Shown here: one piece after another, positions 35,604 to 44,517 of the stretch
Layout of the letters: each line of letters starts with the position of its first letter
Numbering within the stretch: the first letter of the stretch is position 1
NCBI RefSeq assembly: GCF_017255015.1
Contig: NZ_JAFKCS010000005.1
Location: 58,849 to 122,848, forward strand
Length of the DNA stretch: 64,000 nt
Origin: Bowmanella yangjiangensis
GTDB lineage: Bacteria; Pseudomonadota; Gammaproteobacteria; Enterobacterales; Alteromonadaceae
Direction: 5' to 3'
The notes under the pieces: generated by a model
The model's input: the letters and a program-made list of their open reading frames with translations, nothing else
Told to the model about the DNA's origin: nothing
Databases searched by the model: none
Made by a program: the position numbers and the translations under genes

Positions 35604-38267
35604 ATGACACGACACACCAACCTAACCAATCTGGGCTTATGCACCAGTTGCCTACTATCCGGTTTGGCAACCAGTCACAGCCTGATGGCGCAAGATGCGC
35701 CAGCCAACCAGGACAGGAATGTCGAGCAAATCGTCGTCACGGGGTCGTTTATCAAAGGCAAAGAGCAGGGCACCAGCGCTTCGCCTATTGCCGTAATTGG
35801 TGAAGATGATCTGAATAATATCGGGGCCACCAGTGTTTCCGATCTGGTCAATACCTTGACCATCAATACCGGAGCGCAGGTTTACTCGGACAGTTTCGAA
35901 CAAGCCCGCTCAGCCGGTACGACTAATATCAACCTGCGCGGTTTGGGCGTTACCTCTACGCTGGTTTTGCTAAACGGTCAGCGGCATACCTTGTCACCGG
36001 CGGTTACCGAAGCCGGTGATCAGTTTGTTGACCTCAGCACACTGGTACCCGCCATCGCCGTGGAGCGGGTGGAAATACTCAAAGATGGCGCGTCGTCCTT
36101 GTATGGCTCTGATGCGGTGGCAGGGGTAGTGAATTTTATCACCCGTTCCACCTTTGAAGGATTCGAGCTGGATGCCAACTACCAGCACAATAAATACGGC
36201 TCAGACGAAATCAGCCTGGGCGCTATTGTGGGCGCAGCAGGTGAACGCAGCAATCTGATGTTTGCCGTGAACTACTTAAAGCGTACCAATGTGCCAAATT
36301 CTGCGCGACGCGATGATTATGCCGACAATCAGGACTCCTGGAGTGGTTACGGCTTCCCCGGCAAGGTGATTGCGTTTGACGGCCCTCCGGGACCGCCGAT
36401 CAAACTGATTGACCCAAGCTGCCTGGATGGTAGTGCTTTTGAAAAATATCCGGGTCTGGTGCGCCGCAAGCCAGATGGTGAGTTCCCCAGCGACGGTGCT
36501 TGCGAACTGAACTACGGTTATTACGGCGACATCATTGCCGCCGCCGAACAAACACAGGCCATGGCGCAAGCGAACTTTGATTTAACCGACAGCACGCAGT
36601 TGTTCAGTGAATTGGTGGTAGCCCGCAATAAGACCACGATTAATTCGGTTCCTAGCCAACCCCAGTTGGATGCAGTACGGGTACCTGAGTATCATCCAGA
36701 TGCAATCGAAGTAGGAGGCCCTGACCCCTTTCCCGGCAGTGCCTCCAACAGCGGCGTGCTGTTTATCCGACCCCTGGGAGCCGGTTCCGAGCCCAACAAA
36801 GATGACAAAGTTTACCAAAGCTGGCGCTATCAACTCGGCCTGAAAGGCGATTTGACCAATGACTGGAGTTGGAAAGCCACCTGGACAACCAGTGTTAATG
36901 AAGCAGAAAACGCCCGCAAAGATGTGATTACCAACAATTTGCAAGCGGCCTTGAATGGCCAGGGTGGGCCAAACGGCGATGCATTTTATTATTGGCTGTC
37001 GAGCAGCCAGGATAAAAATACCCCTGAGATGTATGACTTTATCTTCGGCGAGTTTGGTTATCAGGCTACATCCAGCCAAAGCGTATTTGACGCCCATGTC
37101 ACCGGTGATTTATTTGAACTGCCAGCCGGTGCGCTAGGGGCTGCTTTTGGTGTGCAACATCGTACCGATAAGCTGGAATACGATTTTAACGAGTTATCTA
37201 ACGATCTGGTGTTTAACTTTTTTGGTGGCGGCGAAGATTTTACCGGGGAACAGAAAGTGTGGGCGGCATTCGCCGAATTCTCCATTCCGCTGACTTACGA
37301 TCTGACGATGCAGACCGCGATACGTTACGAGGATTTTGACCTGGCCAGTACCACTGACCCCAAAGTAGCCCTGCTGTGGACCCCAAGCCAGGACTTTAGC
37401 CTAAGAGCCAGTTACGGCACGTCATTCAGAGTGGCTACCGTGTTTCAGAATGATTCCCAGTTTATTACGCCGCAAACCGCCAATGATCCGCTGGCCGGTG
37501 GTGATGAAGTGAGCTTTATTTCATTGCTGACCGGTGATCCTGTGCGCCCATTGAAGCCACAGGAGTCTGAGGCTGTGAACCTGGGGATGAGCTGGACCTT
37601 CGCCGAAGATGTCACCTTGAATCTGGATTACTGGCGTTTTGATTATAAGAACTTTATTACGCCTGAGTCCGCTGCGGCGTTGTTGGCCGTTGACCCGACC
37701 AGCAGTCAGATTGAGCGCGGCCCGGGTGGCGAAGCGGTGAAAATCACCACTTACTACCGCAATGCCGGCTCGGTGCAAACCGATGGCATAGATTTCAGCT
37801 TGTTCACGGATCTGGACATGGGTGAATGGGGGAACCTGCGCCCCATGCTGGATGGTACTTATGTGCTCAGCTATGACCTGGACGATCCGCTACTTGGCCC
37901 CATCGATGGTCTGGGCAATGTCAACGATGAAAACTTTGGCGTATCCACCGTTGAGCTGCGCGCTAATCTGGGCTTGCTGTGGAGTAACGGTAAGCACAGT
38001 GGCAATCTTTATGTTCGCCATATTGGTGACTACCAGAATGACAATGAAGACAACGCCAAAGTTGCCAGTTGGACCAAGATAGATATGCAGTACAGCTATC
38101 AGATGGATCCCTTGCTAAGTACGGGGGAGGGCCCAAGGTTAATGGTGGGGGCGCAGAACCTGTTTGACCGCGCCGCCCCTACCGTGCGTAACTCGCTTGG
38201 ATACGATGCCACGGTGCACGATCCCCGTGGTCGCATGGTGTATGTCAATATAAAACAGGCGTTTTAA
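35604..38267 (+). CDS. TonB-dependent outer-membrane receptor of the GTATAC regulon
   Basis: An 887-residue receptor with a signal peptide ending near LMAQ, TonB-box region QIVVTGSFIKG, plug motif VERVEILKDGASSLYGSDAVAGVVNFITR and a final Phe (YVNIKQAF). The long-loop oar-like or iron-independent subtype (SFIKG, NINLRGLGVTSTLVLLNGQR) is often used for organic nutrients. AGAGGAGA precedes the ATG. An upstream operator shared with the catabolic genes suggests it imports their substrate across the outer membrane. Confidence 0.93.
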   Translation: MTRHTNLTNLGLCTSCLLSGLATSHSLMAQDAPANQDRNVEQIVVTGSFIKGKEQGTSASPIAVIGEDDLNNIGATSVSDLVNTLTINTGAQVYSDSFEQARSAGTTNINLRGLGVTSTLVLLNGQRHTLSPAVTEAGDQFVDLSTLVPAIAVERVEILKDGASSLYGSDAVAGVVNFITRSTFEGFELDANYQHNKYGSDEISLGAIVGAAGERSNLMFAVNYLKRTNVPNSARRDDYADNQDSWSGYGFPGKVIAFDGPPGPPIKLIDPSCLDGSAFEKYPGLVRRKPDGEFPSDGACELNYGYYGDIIAAAEQTQAMAQANFDLTDSTQLFSELVVARNKTTINSVPSQPQLDAVRVPEYHPDAIEVGGPDPFPGSASNSGVLFIRPLGAGSEPNKDDKVYQSWRYQLGLKGDLTNDWSWKATWTTSVNEAENARKDVITNNLQAALNGQGGPNGDAFYYWLSSSQDKNTPEMYDFIFGEFGYQATSSQSVFDAHVTGDLFELPAGALGAAFGVQHRTDKLEYDFNELSNDLVFNFFGGGEDFTGEQKVWAAFAEFSIPLTYDLTMQTAIRYEDFDLASTTDPKVALLWTPSQDFSLRASYGTSFRVATVFQNDSQFITPQTANDPLAGGDEVSFISLLTGDPVRPLKPQESEAVNLGMSWTFAEDVTLNLDYWRFDYKNFITPESAAALLAVDPTSSQIERGPGGEAVKITTYYRNAGSVQTDGIDFSLFTDLDMGEWGNLRPMLDGTYVLSYDLDDPLLGPIDGLGNVNDENFGVSTVELRANLGLLWSNGKHSGNLYVRHIGDYQNDNEDNAKVASWTKIDMQYSYQMDPLLSTGEGPRLMVGAQNLFDRAAPTVRNSLGYDATVHDPRGRMVYVNIKQAF

Positions 38268-38286
38268 CCTACGTCAGCTTGGCAAT

Positions 38287-38307
38287 AAGGCGGGCTAGGC
38301 CCGCCTT
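38287..38307 (+). terminator. Terminator of the TonB receptor gene
   Basis: AAGGCGGG and CCCGCCTT pair around a 5-base loop, with GGTTTTTA a little further on. The symmetric flanks allow it to act for the convergent lipoprotein gene as well. Confidence 0.75.
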
Positions 38308-38340
38308 AATTAAGGTTTTTATACTAAGACGCCTGGACTT

Positions 38341-39003
38341 TTATTCTGCGCTGTAACGGCGCTCAACTTTATTCAGCAGGGTCGAGTCTTCCAAGTCCAG
38401 CTTTACCGGCTTATGCAGAATAATACGACCCTCGATGCGGGCATTTTTGTCGACAAACAAGGTCGGCTCGTCATCGTCACCCCAGCTTTTATCTTTGCGA
38501 TGATTAAACACCACATCACCTTTAATGGTGGTACTGCCTTTCAACACGATATCGCCATTCAGGGTTTCCAGATCTTTGCCAACCTCTGCGTCATCCAGCA
38601 GGATATCGCCATTCACTGTGCTGATATCTCCAGCTACCTGAGCGCCGCGTTCCAGACTGATGCGACCATTTACGGTTTCAAGGTCGTCACTCACTCGCAA
38701 GTTCTTACCTGCCGTGATGCTGCCGTTGACGGTTTCAGCTTCTTCCACTGATACATTGTCGCCCAGTTCAATTCCACCGTTGACTGTGCTGACATCTCCG
38801 GCGCTGCTGCGATGACCAATATCAATTCCGCCGTTGACCGTACTCAAATCGCCTACCTGACGGTCACTTTGAATATCAATGCCACCAAATACCGTGCTTG
38901 AATCTCCATGCTCATCAACATCACCACCCACGTGAATAATACAGCCGGAAAGTAAGCTGACACTGAACAGTGGCACCAGCAGAGCGAGAGTATGTTTTTT
39001 CAT
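38341..39003 (-). CDS. Lipoprotein with TVNGGI-type beta-repeats
   Basis: A 220-residue lipoprotein (lipobox LLSGC, about Cys21). The mature part consists of repeats of about 18-20 residues built around (S/E)TVNG(G/S/R)I or TLNGDI, six to eight times, followed by a charged C-terminal segment. Repeats of this kind predict a beta-helix or bactofilin/DUF4097-like stack. AGGA precedes the ATG. No enzymatic motif is seen, and a cell-envelope structural or sensing role is only a guess. It is convergent with the TonB receptor and separated from the LVIVD gene by a strong terminator. Confidence 0.75.
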   Translation of the reverse strand: MKKHTLALLVPLFSVSLLSGCIIHVGGDVDEHGDSSTVFGGIDIQSDRQVGDLSTVNGGIDIGHRSSAGDVSTVNGGIELGDNVSVEEAETVNGSITAGKNLRVSDDLETVNGRISLERGAQVAGDISTVNGDILLDDAEVGKDLETLNGDIVLKGSTTIKGDVVFNHRKDKSWGDDDEPTLFVDKNARIEGRIILHKPVKLDLEDSTLLNKVERRYSAE

Positions 39004-39170
39004 GTTAATCCTGTTGATTTTGCTTTTTGATATTTAAAAGCAATCCTCAGGCCAAATGTAAAAATCATTGCAAATCAATTGGTTATTATATTTTTGTAGA
39101 GATGGATAAATTTACTTTGCCAAACTTTGGCAGAATTCGCCACTTTTGCTGAAAAACACGCCACTCAATA

Positions 39171-39196
39171 AAAAAGGAGCCTTGCGGCTCCTTTTT
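39171..39196. terminator. Strong terminator downstream of the nba operon
   Basis: GGAGCC-TTGC-GGCTCC flanked by A5 on one side and T5 on the other is a symmetric intrinsic terminator. It lies 5 bases beyond the LVIVD-protein stop and ends the minus-strand nba transcript. Confidence 0.9.
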
Positions 39197-39200
39197 CTGA

Positions 39201-40943
39201 TTAGGGTCTTGGCGGCCATGCCTGCTTAGGTGGGGCAAAGCTGGGTTCACCCAAAAGTGGGCTGGACAGGGCGTAGAAGCCATGGTTAGTAAACAGCCAG
39301 AACAGGTTGCGGTCATACTCCACATACACCGAGTGGGACAAATTACCCATGGCATAGCTGGCTACTTTATCTTCCTTAAAAGGCGGCACGAAGTAAGCGG
39401 CAATTTGTGGTTTATCCGGGTTGCTCACGTCAAACACCTGCAAGCCAGCATTATAAAAGTTAAACGGCAGAATACCGGCTTTGTGGCTACCCGGTTGATG
39501 ATAGGCACCAGTGCGTTTTGGCCCAAAGCTACCACGACGCTGACAAAAATCTGTAAAGGCTGCATCGGCAGGCGGCTTAGGACGTGGCATCACACCTTTT
39601 ACCTTGGGATTGGCCGGGTCAGATACATCAATAATATGGATATCTTTGTAAGGCTCGTAACAGTCTTCGTTGAGTGGGTAGCCACTGAAATACACCAGAC
39701 CGGTTTCTTCAACCTGGGACACATCGACAAAGTCCCCTTCGGTACCGGCAATATTGGCCGGGAACTTGAGGTTGCTGATCACCTGCATATCGGACGGGTC
39801 GCTGATATCCACTACCACAAAACCTAACCCGCCCATGGCGCCATAACCATACTTACCACCCTGGGAAGCCGGTTTGGGAATAAACAGTGGCATACGAGAG
39901 CCCATCCAGGAGGTACGGTTTCCTGCACGCGGATCTGCTTTGAAGACCGCCTCATGCTCCGGGTTGCCGACGATTTGCCCAGGCAAACCTAGCATATCCA
40001 GGAATCTGGGGTTAGTCGGATCAGACATATCCCAGGCCTGATAGCCTGCGCTGTATAGGTCATTGGGGTATTCGGTCAAACCCCAGCGCTTATCCGGGGC
40101 TGCGGAGACATACATAATGTCGTCGCCGAAATAAGCGGGAATATCCCTTACCCCTGAACCTTGCTGCTGTCCAACAGGGGCATCCGCATGCAAGATGTCA
40201 GTGGTCCGCTCGGCAATCAGTTTCCAGTCTTTGGGGAGCGGCCCATTCATCTCGTAGACTTTAAAGCCTTTAAGATGATTGGCGTTGCGAATCGCTTCTA
40301 CTTTATCTGGCTGGCGGTATTTATCACGTAGCAAACCGAAACGGCGAATCTCAAATGCTTGCACCATCACATATTTGCCCAGCTTTTTGCTCCACTGGAT
40401 ACTGGCCGCGCCCATCATGTCGTTTTCTGCATACGGATTTTGTTCTTCACCGTCAGGGCCGTTAGCGCCCCAGGTGTGGCCGCGGGTCAGAAGCAGTTCA
40501 ACTTTCTTGGGGTCCGTAATATCAAATATCTTCAGATCACGGCGCACATATTGGTAGAGATAGCGGCGGCCATTGAAATCAACAATATTCTGCCAGGTAT
40601 GAAAGGGCTCTACCGTAATGGGGTAGTAAGCTTCCACCTTCATATTCTTGATGTAGCTGTTGGGATCCCAGTAGTCCAGTTGCCCTTCGAAAGGAAAGGC
40701 ATCATGAGACTCTGGAGTCGCCTTGGGATGCACGAAGCTGCCATCTGCCTGCATACCATAACTACCGGGCTCAGGATTTTTTGGGGTGCGATCACCACCC
40801 AATTCTGCCTGACGCTTAACGATAGGATCTTTGATGTTAACCGGCGTGTCTTTACTTATGTCCCAAGGACTGGCAATTAAACCCGTGCTGACAACCAGCG
40901 CAGCGGCTATGGCACTCAGCGGGAGCCTTGTATAATTCTTCAT
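39201..40943 (-). CDS. Exported LVIVD-repeat beta-propeller protein in the nba operon
   Basis: A 580-residue exported protein with a signal peptide ending near STGLIASP. At least five LVIVD-type blades are visible: IFDITDPKKVELL, AWDMSDPTNPRFL, VVDISDPSDMQVI, IIDVSDPANPKVK and VFDVSNPDKPQIA. These repeats build beta-propellers of unknown activity, so no reaction can be assigned. Its ATG lies 11 bases after the stop of the ACMS decarboxylase gene with GGAGA upstream, and a strong terminator follows, so it is the last gene of the 3-hydroxyanthranilate operon. An exported propeller in a cytoplasmic ring-cleavage operon is unusual. Confidence 0.85.
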   Translation of the reverse strand: MKNYTRLPLSAIAAALVVSTGLIASPWDISKDTPVNIKDPIVKRQAELGGDRTPKNPEPGSYGMQADGSFVHPKATPESHDAFPFEGQLDYWDPNSYIKNMKVEAYYPITVEPFHTWQNIVDFNGRRYLYQYVRRDLKIFDITDPKKVELLLTRGHTWGANGPDGEEQNPYAENDMMGAASIQWSKKLGKYVMVQAFEIRRFGLLRDKYRQPDKVEAIRNANHLKGFKVYEMNGPLPKDWKLIAERTTDILHADAPVGQQQGSGVRDIPAYFGDDIMYVSAAPDKRWGLTEYPNDLYSAGYQAWDMSDPTNPRFLDMLGLPGQIVGNPEHEAVFKADPRAGNRTSWMGSRMPLFIPKPASQGGKYGYGAMGGLGFVVVDISDPSDMQVISNLKFPANIAGTEGDFVDVSQVEETGLVYFSGYPLNEDCYEPYKDIHIIDVSDPANPKVKGVMPRPKPPADAAFTDFCQRRGSFGPKRTGAYHQPGSHKAGILPFNFYNAGLQVFDVSNPDKPQIAAYFVPPFKEDKVASYAMGNLSHSVYVEYDRNLFWLFTNHGFYALSSPLLGEPSFAPPKQAWPPRP

Positions 40944-40954
40944 GTCGGTCTCCG

Positions 40955-41953
40955 TTATTGATTAAGGTTAAAAAATTCAGCGGCGTTGTCCGCCAGAATT
41001 CGTTGCTTAGTCTGTGCGCCCAGCTCATCGTGGCTTTTTACCAGTTCACCTATGACCTGCTCCCCCAAGGGAAAGGGATAGTCTGAGCCCAGCATCACCC
41101 GCTCTTCGCCCATGGTTTTGACCAGTAAGGCCAGGGCATCGGGGTGAAATACCGCCGAGTCCACATAGAACCTGTCCATATAGCTGGAGGGTAAGTTAGG
41201 GCAGTCTTCGCGCACGATATCTCTGTGTTTCCAGGCGTTATCCACGCGGCCAATCAAATAAGGGAAACTGCCACCACCATGGGCAAAACAGATTTTCAGG
41301 CTGCGGGGCAAACGTTCAAAGGCACCCGATAAAATCAGGGATAAAATCGACAGTTGCGTTTCGGCTGGCATGGCGACCAGCCAGGGCAACATATATTTAG
41401 GCATGCGCTCGGGGGCCATCATATCCCAGGGATGGATAAGCACAGGTGCGCCAATATCGGCGCAGTGGTGCAAGAAGGTCACAATACCTTCGTCATCCAG
41501 ATTCTTCAGACCCACATGGTTACCAATTTGCACCCCCACATGGCCATTGGCCATACAGCGGGAAACCTCAGCGCAGGCCGCGTCGATATCCTGCATGGGC
41601 ACCTGACACAGGGCTTTGAGGCGTTGGCTATCCGGAGTGCAAAGTTCCAGTGCCTGGTCATTCAGCCAGGCGGCCAGCGCCAAAGCCTGTTCCACGGGGC
41701 GGTGGTAGGCAAAAAGCACGGGTGTGGCGCACATAATCTGGATGTCGATACCAAGCTTATCCATATCTGCCAGGCGTTTTTGGCTGTCCCAGCAGGCATG
41801 GGTAATAGGCCGGAATAGTTTGCCGTCAATCAGAATGTCTGCTTGCTCGGCATTCTTATGTACCACTTGTGGCCAGCCCTGGCTGTTAAAACGCGCAGCG
41901 AAGTCCGGCAAACTTGCTGGAAAAAAATGCGCATGCATGTCGATTAACTTCAT
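40955..41953 (-). CDS. nbaD: 2-amino-3-carboxymuconate 6-semialdehyde decarboxylase (ACMSD)
   Basis: A 332-residue amidohydrolase-fold decarboxylase that converts ACMS to 2-aminomuconate 6-semialdehyde. It has the metal HxH motif in [12 protein letters not shown], then [29 protein letters not shown] and the catalytic Asp in [11 protein letters not shown], all typical of ACMSD. The ATG at 41953 has AGGAG upstream. It lies 9 bases after the dioxygenase gene, the order also found in the nba cluster of 2-nitrobenzoate degraders. Confidence 0.94.
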   Translation of the reverse strand: MKLIDMHAHFFPASLPDFAARFNSQGWPQVVHKNAEQADILIDGKLFRPITHACWDSQKRLADMDKLGIDIQIMCATPVLFAYHRPVEQALALAAWLNDQALELCTPDSQRLKALCQVPMQDIDAACAEVSRCMANGHVGVQIGNHVGLKNLDDEGIVTFLHHCADIGAPVLIHPWDMMAPERMPKYMLPWLVAMPAETQLSILSLILSGAFERLPRSLKICFAHGGGSFPYLIGRVDNAWKHRDIVREDCPNLPSSYMDRFYVDSAVFHPDALALLVKTMGEERVMLGSDYPFPLGEQVIGELVKSHDELGAQTKQRILADNAAEFFNLNQ

Positions 41954-41962
41954 GGCCAACTC

Positions 41963-42478
41963 CTATTTGCCGGGGTGCAATTCGCCGCAGGCACTGCAGG
42001 TGCGCAATTGCTCATTTTCCTGAAAGGCTTTAAACAGGGGCGGCAGATCTTTGACTATGGATTTCAGTTCCACCTGTACTTCATGCAGCAGGTGGTTGCA
42101 GCTCAGGCAGTACCAACGAAATGCGTCGTGCTTGCCCTCTGGGCGTTTGGGCTCAATAACCAGACACAAGCTACCAGCCTCCGGGCGTTGCGGAGAGTGG
42201 GGTACATAGGCTGGCAACAAAAATACGTCACCCTCTTTTAGCTCCAGTTTATATGGGCCGTTTTCCCCCATGATGTTCAGGTACGCATTGCCTTTCATTT
42301 GGTAGAAGAACTCCTCCACCGGGTCCACATGGTAGTCAAAGCGCTGATTAGGGCCACCCACTACCGTACACATCAAGTCTGCGTCTTCCCAAATCAACGC
42401 GTTGTTGACCGGTGGTTGCAGCTTATCTTTATGTTCATCCAGCCATTTCTGGAAGTTAAAGGCTTTGAGTTGTGTCAT
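41963..42478 (-). CDS. nbaC: 3-hydroxyanthranilate 3,4-dioxygenase
   Basis: A cupin dioxygenase of 171 residues that opens 3-hydroxyanthranilate to ACMS. Iron ligands are visible in [17 protein letters not shown] (His and Glu) and [13 protein letters not shown] (His). The C-terminus carries the extra rubredoxin-like CxxC pair (WYCLSCNH and RTCSACGE) of the bacterial enzyme. AGGAGAG precedes the ATG at 42478. It is flanked by the deaminase and decarboxylase genes of the same route. Confidence 0.95.
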   Translation of the reverse strand: MTQLKAFNFQKWLDEHKDKLQPPVNNALIWEDADLMCTVVGGPNQRFDYHVDPVEEFFYQMKGNAYLNIMGENGPYKLELKEGDVFLLPAYVPHSPQRPEAGSLCLVIEPKRPEGKHDAFRWYCLSCNHLLHEVQVELKSIVKDLPPLFKAFQENEQLRTCSACGELHPGK

Positions 42479-42479
42479 G

Positions 42480-42917
42480 TTAGCTCTCCTTGACCGCGCT
42501 GGACCGCGGCTTATAGGCCACCGCCTTGATTTCAATAAGCAGGTGCGGGTGTGGCAACTGATGTACGGCTACTGTGGTACGGGTTGGTCCGTTGGCATCG
42601 AAGTACTCGCTATATACCTGATTGTAAGGACCAAAATCATTCATATTGACCAGAAAGGTGCTGATTTCTACCAAGTCTGTCAGGGTTGCCCCTTCGGCGG
42701 CCAGAATATCGCTGATGTTATCAATCACCGCACGGGTCTGGGCGCGGATATCCAGATTGGTGGTGCCCATGGCGTCCACTTCTGCGCCCACTATGCTGTT
42801 ATCCGGCAGGCGCGAGCTGGTGCCCGAGACAAACAAAAAATCACCGGCCCGCTTAATGTGCGGAAATTTGCCTCTTGGTGTGGCTTTACCACTGACCAGG
42901 GTTGAACGGTTAGTCAT
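42480..42917 (-). CDS. nbaF: 2-aminomuconate deaminase (RidA/YjgF family)
   Basis: A 145-residue RidA-fold protein. The AmnD/NbaF subgroup is indicated by [24 protein letters not shown] and [20 protein letters not shown]. It hydrolyses the amino group of 2-aminomuconate to give 4-oxalocrotonate. The ATG at 42917 is supported by GGAGAA and follows the decarboxylase stop after one base. Without the operon it could be taken for a general RidA imine deaminase. Confidence 0.92.
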   Translation of the reverse strand: MTNRSTLVSGKATPRGKFPHIKRAGDFLFVSGTSSRLPDNSIVGAEVDAMGTTNLDIRAQTRAVIDNISDILAAEGATLTDLVEISTFLVNMNDFGPYNQVYSEYFDANGPTRTTVAVHQLPHPHLLIEIKAVAYKPRSSAVKES

Positions 42918-42918
42918 A

Positions 42919-43701
42919 TTATTCTCCGGCATGCAGATGGACCTGACCCATACTGCTGGTATGCAAGCAAACATGATCGCCAGTGCTGAGCGGATGCGCC
43001 GCCGTGGCCGCGCCGGCCAGCACTATCCAACCGGCTTCCAGGCAAATATCGGACTCTGCCGCCAGGCGCGCCGCTTCCACCAATGAGCGCCACGGATTGC
43101 CAAGAATGGCCGAGGATGAACCTATCTGTACCGGCTTACCATTGATTTCCATCACCATAGCCTGATTGCCGATATCCTGTTTTGGGGAGCGCCACTGGCC
43201 CAATACAAAGCCGGAAGAGGAAGAATTGTCTGCGACCACATCGGCCAGCGAGAACTTAAAGTTGGCATAACGTGAATCGATAATTTCCAGCGCCGGTGCA
43301 ATGGCATCTACGGCATTCATGGCTTCCAGCAGACTCACTTTGCCCTTAAGAGTTTTATTCAGGCGAAAGGCAATTTCCGGCTCAATTCTGGGGTGAATAA
43401 AACGCTTGAGACTGACACTGCCACCTTCCACCAGTTGCATAGTGCTGGTCAGTCGCCCCCAAATCAGGTCATCCACGCCCATTTGCAGCATTTTAGCCCG
43501 GCTGGTAAAGCCCATTTTAATGCCCAGCAGCTTTTCGTTGCGGCTCATGCGTTTCTCAATACCGGCGGCCTGAATCTGGTACGCCTGCTTCAAACCAATT
43601 TCCGGGTAGTCCAGGCTTAGCTGCGGCGTAGCCTGGCTATTCAGCATGGCTCTATCCAGAATCTCGGCTATCTGCATGGTTTGATGTTGTTTACTGTCCA
43701 T
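42919..43701 (-). CDS. nbaG: 4-oxalocrotonate decarboxylase
   Basis: A 260-residue member of the hydratase/decarboxylase family (MhpD/DmpH). Typical motifs are [32 protein letters not shown] with the metal-binding Glu residues, and [13 protein letters not shown]. It decarboxylates 4-oxalocrotonate to 2-oxopent-4-enoate. AAGGAAA precedes the ATG. The next gene is a paralogue of the same fold; the two form a complex in meta-cleavage pathways. Assignment between the two follows the nba order and the closeness of this one to DmpH. Confidence 0.88.
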   Translation of the reverse strand: MDSKQHQTMQIAEILDRAMLNSQATPQLSLDYPEIGLKQAYQIQAAGIEKRMSRNEKLLGIKMGFTSRAKMLQMGVDDLIWGRLTSTMQLVEGGSVSLKRFIHPRIEPEIAFRLNKTLKGKVSLLEAMNAVDAIAPALEIIDSRYANFKFSLADVVADNSSSSGFVLGQWRSPKQDIGNQAMVMEINGKPVQIGSSSAILGNPWRSLVEAARLAAESDICLEAGWIVLAGAATAAHPLSTGDHVCLHTSSMGQVHLHAGE

Positions 43702-43710
43702 GGGCTTTCC

Positions 43711-44508
43711 TTATCTTGCGCTGAAACTGGCTCTTACCGAGCCAAGTCCACTGATTTCACAATCAAAAACATCACCCGGCTGGACTGCCACCATGGGGCC
43801 AAGTGCGCCGGTCAGAATGGTGTCGCCGGCACGCAAAGGTTGCCCTAACTGTGCCATGGTTTTGGCCAGCCACAGCGCTGCACTCAAAGGGTGACCCAGG
43901 CAAGCTACACCAGCACCGGTGGAAACCGGTTCACCTCGACGACTTAAGCTCATACCGCATAGTTTGAGGTCTATCTGGCTAAGGGGGGTTGGTTTGCCAC
44001 CCAGCACATAGAGACCACTGGAGGCGTTGTCAGCGACAGTATCTACTATGCGGATATCCCAGTTTTCCACCCGGCTGCCAACTATCTCAAGCGCTGGCAG
44101 TGCAAAGGCGGTGGCGCGCAAAATATCCGCTAGGGTAGGCTGAACCATGGCCAGATCCTGTTCCAGCACCAGAGCCACTTCGGCTTCAATTTTAGGTTGT
44201 AGTACTGCAGAGAAAGGGATCTCTTCGCCTTCGGCTATGGCCATGTCGGCAAACAGGGCACCAAAATCGGGCTGGTCAACACCAAGCTGGGTTTGTACCA
44301 CTTTGGATGTCAGGCCGATTTTCCGACCAACTAAACGACGGCCCTGCTGTTGCCAATATTCTGTGTTGAGCTGTTGTACCCGATAGGCACTAGCAAGATC
44401 GTTATCTGCCAACAATGTACGCACAGGAGTACAAGGTTGGCCGCACTCCTGAGCCTGGCGCAATTGCAAGGCGGCGCGAAGTTCAGCGTCAGTAGCTTGT
44501 GATTGCAT
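43711..44508 (-). CDS. nbaH: 2-oxopent-4-enoate (2-oxopent-4-dienoate) hydratase
   Basis: A 265-residue MhpD-type hydratase that adds water to 2-hydroxypenta-2,4-dienoate to give 4-hydroxy-2-oxovalerate. Signatures are LVGRKIGLTSKVVQTQLGVDQPDFG, LQPKIEAEVALVLE and VADNASSGLYVLGG. AGAGGAAA lies before the ATG. Its product is the substrate of the aldolase encoded in the kynU operon 29 kb away, which links the two blocks. Confidence 0.9.
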   Translation of the reverse strand: MQSQATDAELRAALQLRQAQECGQPCTPVRTLLADNDLASAYRVQQLNTEYWQQQGRRLVGRKIGLTSKVVQTQLGVDQPDFGALFADMAIAEGEEIPFSAVLQPKIEAEVALVLEQDLAMVQPTLADILRATAFALPALEIVGSRVENWDIRIVDTVADNASSGLYVLGGKPTPLSQIDLKLCGMSLSRRGEPVSTGAGVACLGHPLSAALWLAKTMAQLGQPLRAGDTILTGALGPMVAVQPGDVFDCEISGLGSVRASFSAR

Positions 44509-44517
44509 AGTTTCCTC

